Origin: an uncultured Burkholderiales bacterium | GTDB lineage: Bacteria; Pseudomonadota; Gammaproteobacteria; Burkholderiales; Burkholderiaceae_C | Length of the DNA: 43,305 bases | Reading direction: 5' to 3' | NCBI GenBank assembly: GCA_903896615.1 | Contig: CAITYM010000095.1 | Coordinates: 1 to 43,305 of the forward strand | Part shown: in pieces, positions 18,901-27,320 of the stretch | Layout of the letters: every line of letters starts with the position of its first letter | Numbering within the stretch: position 1 is the first letter of the stretch | Position numbers and translations under genes: made by a program | The notes under the pieces: generated by a model | What the model was told of the DNA's origin: nothing | The model's input: the letters and a program-made list of their open reading frames with translations, nothing else | The model's database searches: none

Positions 18901-19478
18901 CCGGTTCTAATTTCACAGCTCTTGGATTTACAGCCGGCACGTCTGGTGGCTTGGCTAAGGACGCACAAACGCTTCTTGCTCCTCCACTCGTTGGTCAGCT
19001 TCAGTTCCAAGTTGGGCCTGATGCCAATCAAACAGTGAGCATTGATCTTCCAGATTTTGGATCCAACGGATCTATTACGGGTGACATTACTTGGGACGTA
19101 AACCAAACTGCTCCTGCAGCGGGCACTGTGATGCCAACCAGTACAACAGGTGTGCCATCAGCTCAGCCACAGCGCAGTTACATCAGCTCACAAAGTGCTG
19201 CTGAGGCGATGATCACGCGTTTGGGTAAAGCTATTGATAACATCAGTGCGACAGTATCTGTGATGGGCGCTGTGATGAACAGGCTCAGTTATGTTACCAA
19301 TAACTTACAAAGCATGTCGGTTAATTTGACAGCATCTCAAAGTGCAATCCAAGATACCAACTATGCTCAGGCGAGTACAAACTTGTCCAGGACACAGATC
19401 ATGCAGCAAGCTGCTACGGCTGTCCTCGCGCAAGCCAATACAAGTCAGCAAACAGTGCTGAAGCTTTTACAAGGATAA
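15966..19478 (+). CDS. fliC: Giant flagellin (1170 residues) with long variable central domain
   Basis: The N-terminal D0/D1 region is typical (MTVINTNVNALYSQLAL, QQLSTGMKINSAADNAAGMAI, GDAVNLIHTAEGAANQI, QLATESANGTY, up to about residue 150). The C-terminal D0 is also typical (NLSRTQIMQQAATAVLAQANTSQQTVLKLLQ). Between them lie about 900 residues of Ser/Thr/Asn-rich sequence with several flagellin-IN-like motifs: DLTINKVVVP, VMINGVISPQ, DLVINNVAIPG and TLYVNGVGIKVDL. Each is followed by a stretch of the type AAINxxTxxTGVTA, so this part consists of repeated surface domains. Usual flagellins have 270-550 residues, so each subunit would carry a large outer decoration. Few Lys and many Ser/Thr in the centre make it a good candidate glycosylation target. 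It has its own sigma-54 promoter. Confidence 0.92.
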   Translation: MTVINTNVNALYSQLALQTTAKSQSASMQQLSTGMKINSAADNAAGMAIVNRMHTQISGISQSIQNAGDAVNLIHTAEGAANQITTMLQRMQQLATESANGTYNDSQRMDLDLEFQQLKQQIVAISNNTQWNGFPVLNGTAGKQLSPYPVYKAVSAPKQSNIFISPSPSITVGQQNIAEQVGFGATTNSFSSLSYTPQPPTDLKTVPSAVFTDGTNTYSVPYGTTEATTLSSLVQKINAGSNPYTASVDANSNLIFTSNTAGQALPSTMNLSTGALSSSSGYVVPTTGTMSNGDSLSVTFGNTTVSSTLNSVNTTPAAVAGDLVNKLNSNTTFNQSYNAQIDATSGQLQIIPKDATVSLSTVESTFNVDQVVNGTPSALTAGTSVNSTYVAGTATTETAFGTGGNSEAQQVSDASLQLPANYDSSTLMGQQSFASPGTWLQSGALSMSLDSQANTVTATFLSASNQTINMVGTLNAQTGTVSFDSTNPVNAQVISGNLTFNILQNATNPTQVDLTQSPPTKLTVPNYITTVNVAVQGSIPSLNAGDLTINKVVVPTSLATDDKVSPANNAAGSAIAKAAAINKVTAQTGVTAIVNQNTMEGSAMSGSTVVNGNVMINGVISPQITSVLNNPRESRLAVITAINSISNLTGVTAVDSGNNSQGVSLVAPDGRNIEVQFENIGSATTQTFEARTGLTQGVQGGTFSLESKVAQPIVIGTTPNGNLSDTGLSPGNYTANLSTVTTQKYTTLQPGQQPTVLNSGESVINPGQSPVILNQGDLVINNVAIPGATSSGDILSQNASVSATSEKIASANATAAAINTQTSLTGVTAVANPATIAGMVTGVNQSIPNGFATLYVNGVGIKVDLETSQTPSQRIQAVISALNPAVGETGVTASVNPQGQGVQLTTTDGRNLSVWYDSTQYTASDFGLGGNPQSNAPGVTGIVNATASSGSYASTVYGTVSLQSDKPINVQPGINGYTSGSNFTALGFTAGTSGGLAKDAQTLLAPPLVGQLQFQVGPDANQTVSIDLPDFGSNGSITGDITWDVNQTAPAAGTVMPTSTTGVPSAQPQRSYISSQSAAEAMITRLGKAIDNISATVSVMGAVMNRLSYVTNNLQSMSVNLTASQSAIQDTNYAQASTNLSRTQIMQQAATAVLAQANTSQQTVLKLLQG

Positions 19479-19525
19479 TTGACTTAGGACAATTAATTTT
19501 CTGAAAAAAAGCACAGTATTAGACA

Positions 19526-19870
19526 ATGAGTTCCATCCTAAATTTACAGCCCAGTGAGGCGGCTGAATATAACAACTCCCCCAATTGTTGGCAATGCAGA
19601 CACTTTGCCATCAGTTGGGAGCCTGCAACGCCTTATATGTGTAGTTTGATGGGATTTAAGAGTCGACTTATGCCCTCTATCGAGGTGTTACGTGCGGACG
19701 GGCGGGTTTGTAGGGGCTTTATCGTCAAAGCAAACCAAGCTGGGCAAAATTCCATCACTGATGCAGGTGTGGGCTCTACTCGCAATAACTCAAGGCCCAC
19801 CGCCTTAAATTCGAATGCTTCTACCGCTCAAGGCGTCACAAGTACGTCAAAGACGTTCTGGAGTGCTTGA
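19526..19870 (+). CDS. Small four-cysteine protein of unknown function next to flagellin
   Basis: This 114-residue protein has a conserved-looking N-terminal half with CWQCRHFAISWEPATPYMC, then GFKSRLMPSIEVLRADGRVCRGF. The cysteines (about 22, 25, 39, 62) could bind zinc or iron. The C-terminal half is Asn/Ser/Thr-rich and probably disordered. There is no signal peptide or membrane segment. It sits 47 bp after flagellin and before the sigma-54 activator promoter. I do not recognise a named family; a small metal-binding regulator or an assembly factor are both possible. Confidence 0.65.
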   Translation: MSSILNLQPSEAAEYNNSPNCWQCRHFAISWEPATPYMCSLMGFKSRLMPSIEVLRADGRVCRGFIVKANQAGQNSITDAGVGSTRNNSRPTALNSNASTAQGVTSTSKTFWSA

Positions 19871-19966
19871 GAATTCATGTCAATATTACGACTTGAACGC
19901 ATATTATTAATACTATAATATTAATTTAAAAGTTCAAAATTAATACATAAGATATTATATTCATCC

Positions 19967-19982
19967 TGGCATACGTATTGCT
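19967..19982 (+). promoter_or_regulatory. Sigma-54 promoter of the sigma-54 activator gene
   Basis: TGGCATACGTATTGCT matches the -24/-12 consensus with correct spacing (GG 19968-19969, GC 19980-19981). The upstream 90 bp are extremely AT-rich. Transcription would start near 19993. No TTGCCACT box is seen upstream, so this promoter may answer to a different activator than the two upstream of flagellin. Confidence 0.83.
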
Positions 19983-20016
19983 TTAAAGCTATACCATTGT
20001 AACAGGCTGAATAAAA

Positions 20017-21648
20017 GTGATTCATTCGACAGAAAACGCAATTGATGCTGTATGGCTAGATCCTATTAGCCCTTTAAGTGACGCTGAACGCGTTCATTTG
20101 GGTCAAGTAGGCATTCAACTCAGAACGGTAAACACACTTGATGAACTTAATGTGGCTTTGAAAAAGGCGCATTTACTAATCATCCGCTTGAGCGATAACG
20201 TTGAGCTTTTAAAAGAGGTGCAAACCTTGATTGGGCTACTCGGTCGTAAAGTGCCTGTTGTATGCCGCGTTGAGCGAAGAAGGATTGAGGTTGCAGTAGA
20301 CGCAATGCGTTTGGGTGCACTTCACGTCATTGCCTCTGATGAGATGGGGCCAGTCGTTTGGTCAGATGTTGTCTCAGGTATTTCCTCAGACAAGTCACAG
20401 GAATTGAGTCACGTAGCGCAAAGCGGAGCAAAGCCTGCAAGTTACGTTTTTGTAGACCCGATTAGTCAGCATTTACTCGCTTTGGCTCAAAAAGTAGCTC
20501 AAACCGATGTAACAGTCTTATTGGTTGGACCCACAGGCGCTGGTAAGGAAGTTTTAGCGCGAGTGCTGCATGAATCCTCACCCCGTGCGAAAGGACCTTT
20601 CGTCGCGATGAACTGCGCAGCACTTCCAGAGAATTTGATTGAAGACATGCTCTTTGGTCACGAAAAGGGCGCATTTACAGGCGCCCTCAAAGACCACAAA
20701 GGTCTTTTTGAGCAAGCAAGTGGTGGAACCGTTTTCTTAGATGAAATTGGTGAGATGCCGATTCACTTGCAAGCCAAATTGCTGCGCGTTTTGCAAGAAA
20801 GAAAACTAAACCGTTTAGGCGGCGAAGCGGCTATAGATTTAAATGTACGTATCGTCGCTGCAACCAACAAAGATTTGCGCTTAGCGATCGAACAACGCGA
20901 ATTTAGAGAAGATTTGTATTTCCGTATTAGTACTTTCAGGCTCTCTATTCAACCCCTGCGTGAGAGAGTGGGGGATATCATGCCCCTCGTTATGCAGTCA
21001 CTTGCTCGCCACGGCAACCCAGCGTTTCGCTACAGCGTGGACTTGCAAGCCCAGTCACTCCTAAATAACTACCCATGGCCTGGTAACGTTCGTGAACTAG
21101 AGAACGTCATTCAACGTGCTGTCGTTCTTTGCTCGGCAGACACTATCACTACAGATCATTTGATGTTTGACGAGGCGACACCAAGCTTTGCAAATCAAGG
21201 CGGCATGGGTGGTAACGGCAGCGGGAACGGGAATGGATACGGCTCCTTTGGTCACAGCCAATTGGATAGCTCAAACACAACGAGTGCTTTTAGTGCTTTC
21301 GCCGCTGACTCACTGCAGTCCCCTGTCGCTGACATCACCTCTGCGCTTGCAAAGAATGTGATCTCCAATGAAGGTAAACAGTATTTGCCCTTGCCAGTGA
21401 GCAGACCAAATACAGCTTCATACCTGCAAGGTCCCAACAGCCTCTCAGACGACGCAGTTAACGGCAATGCCAACGTGGATCTTAGTTCTGCGGTCAAGGC
21501 CAGCGAACATTTGGTCATCATGTCTGCAATCAAGACGAGTGAGAACAGAATCGAAGCGGCTAAGAAACTTGGGATTAGCCCAAGAACGCTTCGCTACAAA
21601 CTAGCCCAGCTCAGAGACCGCGGTATGACGATGTCATTTGCCGAGTAA
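20017..21648 (+). CDS. Sigma-54-dependent flagellar activator (FlrC/FleR/FleQ-like)
   Basis: This 543-residue regulator starts at GTG. Residues 1-125 look like a receiver-type domain without the usual acceptor Asp (LLIIRLSDN where DLVLLDxxMP is expected). Residues about 145-380 form the AAA+ domain: Walker A GPTGAGKE, GAFTGA loop contacting sigma-54, GGTVFLDEIGEM (Walker B), REDLYFRIS and NYPWPGNVRELENV. A flexible Gly/Asn/Ser-rich linker follows. The C-terminal Fis-type helix-turn-helix reads NRIEAAKKLGISPRTLRYKL. It directly precedes fliE, so it probably drives the fliE-fliJ transcripts and the flagellin promoter. No partner sensor kinase is in the window, consistent with phosphorylation-independent control as in FleQ/FlrA. 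Confidence 0.87.
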   Translation: MIHSTENAIDAVWLDPISPLSDAERVHLGQVGIQLRTVNTLDELNVALKKAHLLIIRLSDNVELLKEVQTLIGLLGRKVPVVCRVERRRIEVAVDAMRLGALHVIASDEMGPVVWSDVVSGISSDKSQELSHVAQSGAKPASYVFVDPISQHLLALAQKVAQTDVTVLLVGPTGAGKEVLARVLHESSPRAKGPFVAMNCAALPENLIEDMLFGHEKGAFTGALKDHKGLFEQASGGTVFLDEIGEMPIHLQAKLLRVLQERKLNRLGGEAAIDLNVRIVAATNKDLRLAIEQREFREDLYFRISTFRLSIQPLRERVGDIMPLVMQSLARHGNPAFRYSVDLQAQSLLNNYPWPGNVRELENVIQRAVVLCSADTITTDHLMFDEATPSFANQGGMGGNGSGNGNGYGSFGHSQLDSSNTTSAFSAFAADSLQSPVADITSALAKNVISNEGKQYLPLPVSRPNTASYLQGPNSLSDDAVNGNANVDLSSAVKASEHLVIMSAIKTSENRIEAAKKLGISPRTLRYKLAQLRDRGMTMSFAE

Positions 21649-21713
21649 CGCAGAGTCACAGCATACTTTTTATTTGAACCACACCATCAAACAAAGAGCG
21701 GAGTAAACACACC

Positions 21714-22151
21714 ATGATTGATCCCACCTCAGCAAGCAGTATCCAGTCGATGATGGAGACTATTCGCTCGTATCAATCACAGGCTGCGAGCTCCACTAAT
21801 GCGGCCGGTATGGCCAACTCAGCCTCCTCAGCCCAGCAAATGGGCTTGGGCGGAATGGGCGGAGTAGGCGGTGCGAATGCTACAAGCGGCGCCTACCAAG
21901 CAAAGAATATTTCGGCACCAACGACCGAGCTACCCAATTTCACCGACTCGGTTCGAAATTTGCTTAACAAAGTTAACGATGTCAATGTGAACTCAGAAAA
22001 AATGGCAGATGCGTACCAAAGGGGTGAGGACATTCCACTCACTGACGTGGTACTGGGAATGCAAAAAGCGTCCTTGTCTTTTGAGGCGACCCTTCAGGTT
22101 CGCAACAAAGTGCTCAAGGCTTACGAAGATATTATGAACATGCCGGTCTAA
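21714..22151 (+). CDS. fliE: Flagellar hook-basal body complex protein FliE
   Basis: FliE connects the MS ring to the rod. The C-terminal two thirds are typical: FTDSVRNLLNKVNDVNVNSEKM, then AYQRGEDIPLTDVVLGMQKASLSFEATLQVRNKVLKAYEDIMNMPV with the family's conserved ending. At 145 residues it exceeds the usual 100-110 because of a Gly/Ala/Ser-rich insertion at about residues 35-60 (MGLGGMGGVGGANATSG). It lies 65 bp after the activator gene and 22 bp before fliF. Confidence 0.93.
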   Translation: MIDPTSASSIQSMMETIRSYQSQAASSTNAAGMANSASSAQQMGLGGMGGVGGANATSGAYQAKNISAPTTELPNFTDSVRNLLNKVNDVNVNSEKMADAYQRGEDIPLTDVVLGMQKASLSFEATLQVRNKVLKAYEDIMNMPV

Positions 22152-22173
22152 GGCTTAAGACTGAAAGAAAACT

Positions 22174-24261
22174 ATGGCAACCGCAAGTGCAACGTTAAAC
22201 AATTCTTTGAGCATTCCCTCGCAAACTGGGACAGATTTGACCGAGGGTGCAGACTCCTCCAACGCGCAGGGCGCTAGAGCCGGCTCTGGAGCACTCGCAA
22301 AACCTATGGCATCCCAAGTCCTTGGGGACCCAATGGGCATGTTGAAAGAGATTATTCGCCAGCCAAGTGTCAAAAAAATGTTGCCTTTGGTGGTCATTAT
22401 GTTGGTTGTGGCGGCATTTGGATTGGCCTCCATGTCCATGAAATCCCCGAGCTACAAAGCATTGAATTTAATGTTGCCAGAGGCGGACAAACAAATTGCG
22501 CTGGAAGCTTTAAAGGGCGCTGATTTTAAGCCTGAAATTGATGAGAATTCAGGGCAAATTATGGTGCCCGCAACACGCTACCAAGAAGCCAAGATGTTGA
22601 TTGCTTCCAAAGGGCTGCCCCATTCTGATATGCAGGGCATGGAAGGTTTGAAAGATATGCCTGCCATGACGACCAGTCAGTTCATGGAGCAAGTGCGTTA
22701 CAACAACGCCATGGAGCAAGAGTTAGCTAAAAGTATTGCTCAAATCGCCGGTATTAAGAGTGCTCGTGTTCATTTAGCGGCGCCTAAACAAACCGTCTTT
22801 GTGCGCGACCGTGTTCCGACCAAAGCTTCAGTTGTTATTACGCGTGCGCCAGGCAAGATTGTATCTGCGGCAAACGTACAAGCCATTATCCAACTCGTCT
22901 CTGCCAGCGTCCCCTACCTTGCTCCTGAGAACGTATCAGTCGTCGACAACTACGGCTCACTCATGAATGACATGCTCCTTGAGGCTCCACTGGGCCTTAC
23001 TGCTGCGCAACTCCAGCAAAAACAGCAAATGGAAGACCTGTACCGTACTCGTTTGATCCAGTTGTTGGCGCCAATCGTTGGCGAAGCAAACGTGAGCGCT
23101 CAAGTTTCTATTAACCTAGATTTCACACAACAAGAGACAACAACTGAGGATTTTGACGAAAGAGACAAGGGACCTAAAACGCGTTCTGAACTCTTTGTAG
23201 AAGACCGCAACACATTTAAGGATGCGATTGGTATCCCAGGCTCGCTCAGTAACACGCCCCCTAATCCACCTCAAAATCCTGCTGCAACTCCAAATACAAG
23301 TGCAGATATCAACAAAGGTTTGAGTGAGAAAGGCGTTCAAGTTACTGCGCGCAGTACAAAAAACTATGAACTTGACCGCGCAGTGCGTCATACGACAAAT
23401 CAAATGGGTACGATCCAGCGCATGGGTGTGGGTGTGCTTATTAATGAGCGTCCAATTCCAGCTGGAATGAAAGTGGAGAAGCCTGCGGACGGCATGCCCC
23501 CCCAAACGACTATCCCCTACACACAGGAAGAACTCGACCGTTTGAACCAGTTGGTGAGAGGCGCGGTTGGCTTTAATAACGACAGGGGTGATGTCGTCAC
23601 AGTTGTTTCTACACATTTTGAGCCACCCTTTGATCCTGATGCAGTACCTTGGTACAAAGACGAAGGCGTAGCTTCTATTGCTAATAGCGCAGGTATAGCT
23701 GTATTATTCATACTCTTCTTGTTACTTGTTGTGCGCCCAGTCGTTAAACGCATGACTAAACCTGAGGTCGATCCTGCTGAGCTTGCTAAGGCTGCACTTG
23801 CGGCGGCGACAGCGGAGGCCGCGGTTGCTGAGAAAATGCGAGCAGAACGAATCGCTCAGGCAGAAGCCGAAGCGTCAGCCAAAGCCATCGCAGAGCGTGC
23901 TGCTAGGGAGGCCGCGTTGGCAGAGTCTAGAGCCGCCGAGGAAGCTAGACGTATGGCCGAGGAACGAGCCAAGATTGAGGCAGAGATGTTCTTGGCCAAG
24001 GAAGCTCAAGAAGCCGCAGAACTCCAAGCCGCCAAGGAAGCCGCTGGACTCGATCCAAACGCTGAGATTGAGATGGAGGAGGGCGAGACTATGGAAGATT
24101 TGAAGGCTAAGATGGCCGGCATGAAACCTAAGAAACAAGCCATACCTGCAGACTTACTTGATACGGCCAACACGTATGATGACAAGGTTGCGTTGATCAG
24201 GATGATCGTCTCTGATAACTCCACCCGGGTAGCCGGCGTGCTCAAAAATATGATTCAATAA
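22174..24261 (+). CDS. fliF: Flagellar MS-ring protein FliF with extended cytoplasmic tail
   Basis: This 695-residue protein has two membrane segments (about 67-88 and 503-525, the second ending VVRPVVKRM). Between them are the periplasmic ring-building domains, with typical FliF motifs YKALNLMLPEADKQIALEAL, SARVHLAAPKQTVFVRD and YELDRAVRHTTNQMG. The cytoplasmic tail (about 526-695) is nearly twice the usual length: an Ala/Glu/Arg-rich predicted helix of about 110 residues precedes the FliG-binding end. That end reads IPADLLDTANTYDDKVALIRMIV, then RVAGVLKNMIQ. The same end is found in the small gene at 27313. Confidence 0.95.
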   Translation: MATASATLNNSLSIPSQTGTDLTEGADSSNAQGARAGSGALAKPMASQVLGDPMGMLKEIIRQPSVKKMLPLVVIMLVVAAFGLASMSMKSPSYKALNLMLPEADKQIALEALKGADFKPEIDENSGQIMVPATRYQEAKMLIASKGLPHSDMQGMEGLKDMPAMTTSQFMEQVRYNNAMEQELAKSIAQIAGIKSARVHLAAPKQTVFVRDRVPTKASVVITRAPGKIVSAANVQAIIQLVSASVPYLAPENVSVVDNYGSLMNDMLLEAPLGLTAAQLQQKQQMEDLYRTRLIQLLAPIVGEANVSAQVSINLDFTQQETTTEDFDERDKGPKTRSELFVEDRNTFKDAIGIPGSLSNTPPNPPQNPAATPNTSADINKGLSEKGVQVTARSTKNYELDRAVRHTTNQMGTIQRMGVGVLINERPIPAGMKVEKPADGMPPQTTIPYTQEELDRLNQLVRGAVGFNNDRGDVVTVVSTHFEPPFDPDAVPWYKDEGVASIANSAGIAVLFILFLLLVVRPVVKRMTKPEVDPAELAKAALAAATAEAAVAEKMRAERIAQAEAEASAKAIAERAAREAALAESRAAEEARRMAEERAKIEAEMFLAKEAQEAAELQAAKEAAGLDPNAEIEMEEGETMEDLKAKMAGMKPKKQAIPADLLDTANTYDDKVALIRMIVSDNSTRVAGVLKNMIQ

Positions 24262-24307
24262 TAGTTATAACTGATCCGTTAAAACTATTTAAACAGGAAA
24301 ATTTAAA

Positions 24308-25345
24308 ATGGCAGATACCGACACAATTGCATGGACTCCGGAGCTAAAAGCAGAGATGGCTGCGATGACTTCGACCCAAAGAGCTGCTGTACTAATGCTG
24401 CTCTTGGGGGAGGAGCAGGCTGCTGAGATCGTTAAGTATTTGAGTCCCAAGGAAGTGCAGGCACTTGGGGGCGCGATGGTTCAAGCCGCGTCACTCTCGC
24501 AAAGCGCTGTGAATGTGGTGCTTGACGAGTTTGTGGACATGCTTAAAAAGCAAACCAGTTTGAGTCTTGGTAATAATGATTATGTAGAAAAAGTGATGCG
24601 TTTAGCACTTGGCGATGACAAGGCTAATTCCGTGTTGAATAGGATCATGCCTGGACAAGGAACCAAGGGCTTGGATATTTTGAGCTGGATGGATCCGCGC
24701 TCAATCGCAGAGATGATCAAGGGCGAGCATCCGCAGGTGATTGCAATTATTTTGTCCTTACTTGAGAACTCAACTGCAGCCGATGTGATGGTTTACTTGC
24801 CTATGGACGTAAGACCTGAGGTGATCCAGCGTATCGCAAGCTTAGATACTGTGCAGCCAGCAGCTATGTTGGAGTTAGAAGCCATCATGAAGCAACAATT
24901 CTCTAAGAGCGCCTCTAATGCGTCTTCTAGCTTTGGAGGTTTAGCGGCAGCGGCTGGAATTATGAACTTCACAAAGACTGAGGTCGAAGCAACCATCATG
25001 AACGGATTGGAGGCACTTGACCCTGTGCTCATGCAGAAGATCCAGGATTTAATGTTCACATTCGAGAACTTAATCACAGTTGACAACAAAGGTATTCAAG
25101 TCCTTATGCGCGCTGTGGAGCCCGATATGCTCATGATTGCGTTGAAAGGTGCGAGCGAAGCAGCCAAGGACCGTTTCTTTGACAACATGTCCGAGCGTGC
25201 TCGCGGAATGTTTAAAGATGATATGGAAGCAAAAGGCCCAGTACGTATGGCTGATGTGGAAGAGGCGCAGAAGAAGATCATGCGTATGGCCAGAAAACTC
25301 TCCGATTCCGGTGAGTTGATGTTAGGCGGAGCAGACTTTGTCTAA
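24308..25345 (+). CDS. fliG: Flagellar motor switch protein FliG
   Basis: This 345-residue torque-generating rotor protein is of standard length. Marks are RAAVLMLLLGEEQAAEIVKYL (N domain), GEHPQVIAIILSLL (EHPQ middle motif) and MFTFENLITVDNKGIQVL (hinge and C domain). The charged torque helix runs ASEAAKDRFFDNMSERA with following FKDDMEAKGPVR. A good AGGAAA lies before the ATG. The stop overlaps the TTG start of fliH by 8 nt. FliM and FliN partners are not encoded here. Confidence 0.96.
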   Translation: MADTDTIAWTPELKAEMAAMTSTQRAAVLMLLLGEEQAAEIVKYLSPKEVQALGGAMVQAASLSQSAVNVVLDEFVDMLKKQTSLSLGNNDYVEKVMRLALGDDKANSVLNRIMPGQGTKGLDILSWMDPRSIAEMIKGEHPQVIAIILSLLENSTAADVMVYLPMDVRPEVIQRIASLDTVQPAAMLELEAIMKQQFSKSASNASSSFGGLAAAAGIMNFTKTEVEATIMNGLEALDPVLMQKIQDLMFTFENLITVDNKGIQVLMRAVEPDMLMIALKGASEAAKDRFFDNMSERARGMFKDDMEAKGPVRMADVEEAQKKIMRMARKLSDSGELMLGGADFV

Positions 25346-27320
25346 TCTATCAGCCCATCGTCCAGCCAATTATCGGCTTGAATCCTTTTTGCCTAAGAAC
25401 TTAGGCTTTGAGGAGGAGTCGCTATTTACCAGCGGATATAAAGGTCGCAATTACGGCGAAACCGATTGGACTGATGTTCCTAAAATCGATTATGCGAGTG
25501 GGGAGTTCAACCAACTCTCAATACCTGAGCCTGCTGAGGTGGTGGAGGACGGGGATGAGGGGGGAGAGTTCGTACTCGATGATTTGGACTCTCTCAGACA
25601 AATGGGCAAACGTGGTTTAGGGGACTCTGCAAATTCAGGCAATTCCGGTGAACATGCTGGCGAGAACGGTGAGAGCGGTCAAAGCGGTGAGAAGTCCAAG
25701 CACCACTCGCAAGCTCGGGCGTTAACGCTTGAGCTTGTAAAAACAAAATACAAAGTGCAAGACCTAGGTCAGTCAGAGAGACTGGCCAGAGCGAAATTAA
25801 AAAACCCGCAAGCGCACTCTAACGCAGATCAACCCTTTATTCCAACGTACGGTGAATCTAGAAAAGCACTTTTACGCAAACTCGGCTTTAGTGACGATTA
25901 TGAGTTGAGTTTGAGTGGAACACCTAAGCCTGATAAGAATGCAAAATCCAATCACACCTCAGTAGATGACACCGAAGATGCGTCAAGAGCGAACGCTCAA
26001 AGCCCAAGGGGGCCCATAGGTGAGGGTTTAAATGACTCAGAAGAGTTTCATCTCGGCGGTGAACATGCTGACAAGAACTTAGTGAGTGACTCAGAGAGCG
26101 CAGTTTTGGGCGGCGAGGATGCAAAAGACTTGGCTGCCAAAGGGGGTGTCGAGCTTGACGGTAATGAATCCCAAGACATAGAGCCCTCCCCTGATGGCGC
26201 GGAAAAACCCTTTGAGGAATTAGATACAAAAGCAATTAAAGACGCTCAGGAGGATTTCGCAGCACCAGATGTACCTGCTGATGAGGCAAAACTAGCCATT
26301 GAAAAAGCTTATGAAGAGGGCTTTCAAAAAGGACTCTTAGAGGCTAAGGAAAAGGCATTGGTACAAGAGTCTTTGCAAACTGAGATTGCAGAAAAAGAAG
26401 AGCAAAAACGAATTGAATCGCAGCAAGCGAGAGAGGCTCAAATGGAGCTTCAGCGAGAAAAAGAGCGCAAAGAATATGAAAACGAGATTCAAAATCTGAA
26501 GGACAAAATCAAATCTTTTGATGAATCTTTGTTGGGAGAGTTGGAGAAAAAGAAAGAGCAGTTAGATAAAGAGATGCAACCCAAGGTTAAAGTTTTGACT
26601 GATTTGTGTGATCAGTTAAAAGAGTTAACTGAAGATTCACAATCTTTTTTCGAGCCCTTGAAAAGGCTTTCTGTTCATATTGCTGAACAATTGGTGTTGG
26701 GTGAGCTGAGCGCTTCATCCGCTGTAGTTCAACGCTTGATCCAGCGGTGCATTGATGAACTAGATATGCGGGACAATCCGGTCGTTCAAGTTGAGCTCAA
26801 TCCACTGGATAAAGCACTGCTGGAGTCTGCGGCCGGGGCCAATTTGGCTCGTTTAAAAGTGAGCGCAGCACAGAACATGCAAGTCGGAAGTGTTAGAGTG
26901 TCAGTGAACGATACTAAGATTGAGGACTTAATTCAAAACCGTTTGGATAATATTGCCAGCCGCTTGCTAGGCCAGCCTCAAGAGTGGAGGGATCACTCTA
27001 CTTTGATGAGACGGACAAAGGATCAGAGTTATTTTGATGCAAGTCAGGACGCCAATGAAGTGTCTGAAGTTGTGGATTCTCAGGTGAATAATTTAAAAGT
27101 GAATTTACAAGAACAAGAACAAGAACAAGAACAAGAAAACGCAAGTAATAACTCACAAAACGACGTCTATTCATCTGAATCTGAAATTGACCAAGAGCCC
27201 GGTGCAGAGCAAGACGCTATAAAGGCGGATTCACAGGATCCAACTGCAGCCAAAGCTTTAGCAAACCCCGAGCACAACACTACCTTAGAACTAGACGACG
27301 AGGAGAAAAAAGATGCTTGA
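25338..27320 (+). CDS. fliH: Oversized flagellar export regulator FliH
   Basis: Usual FliH proteins have about 230 residues; this has 660. The family core is at about residues 315-560: AYEEGFQKGLLEAKEKA (GxxxG-type helix), a long coiled coil, then FEPLKRLSVHIAEQLVLGELSAS and VSAAQNMQVGSVRVSVNDTKIEDL, the FliI-ATPase-binding C-terminal domain. The first 310 residues are acidic, Gly/Ser/Asn-rich and probably disordered, with a short ordered-looking island (SRKALLRKLGFSDDYELS). The last 100 residues are acidic with a Gln-Glu microsatellite. The TTG start at 25338 overlaps fliG and no other start lies before residue 89. The extensions could be docking arms or spacers; their function is unknown. 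Confidence 0.88.
   Translation: MSNLSAHRPANYRLESFLPKNLGFEEESLFTSGYKGRNYGETDWTDVPKIDYASGEFNQLSIPEPAEVVEDGDEGGEFVLDDLDSLRQMGKRGLGDSANSGNSGEHAGENGESGQSGEKSKHHSQARALTLELVKTKYKVQDLGQSERLARAKLKNPQAHSNADQPFIPTYGESRKALLRKLGFSDDYELSLSGTPKPDKNAKSNHTSVDDTEDASRANAQSPRGPIGEGLNDSEEFHLGGEHADKNLVSDSESAVLGGEDAKDLAAKGGVELDGNESQDIEPSPDGAEKPFEELDTKAIKDAQEDFAAPDVPADEAKLAIEKAYEEGFQKGLLEAKEKALVQESLQTEIAEKEEQKRIESQQAREAQMELQREKERKEYENEIQNLKDKIKSFDESLLGELEKKKEQLDKEMQPKVKVLTDLCDQLKELTEDSQSFFEPLKRLSVHIAEQLVLGELSASSAVVQRLIQRCIDELDMRDNPVVQVELNPLDKALLESAAGANLARLKVSAAQNMQVGSVRVSVNDTKIEDLIQNRLDNIASRLLGQPQEWRDHSTLMRRTKDQSYFDASQDANEVSEVVDSQVNNLKVNLQEQEQEQEQENASNNSQNDVYSSESEIDQEPGAEQDAIKADSQDPTAAKALANPEHNTTLELDDEEKKDA
27108..27137 (+). 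repeat. CAAGAA hexanucleotide repeat inside fliH
   Basis: Five perfect copies of CAAGAA encode alternating Gln-Glu near the FliH C-terminus. The unit is a multiple of 3, so copy-number change would keep the frame. Confidence 0.9.

Noticed and set aside
19589..19610. TGGCAA...TTGCCA inverted pair as an activator site for the regulator promoter
   Set aside because: It lies inside the four-Cys coding region, about 370 bp from the promoter, and lacks the full octamer.
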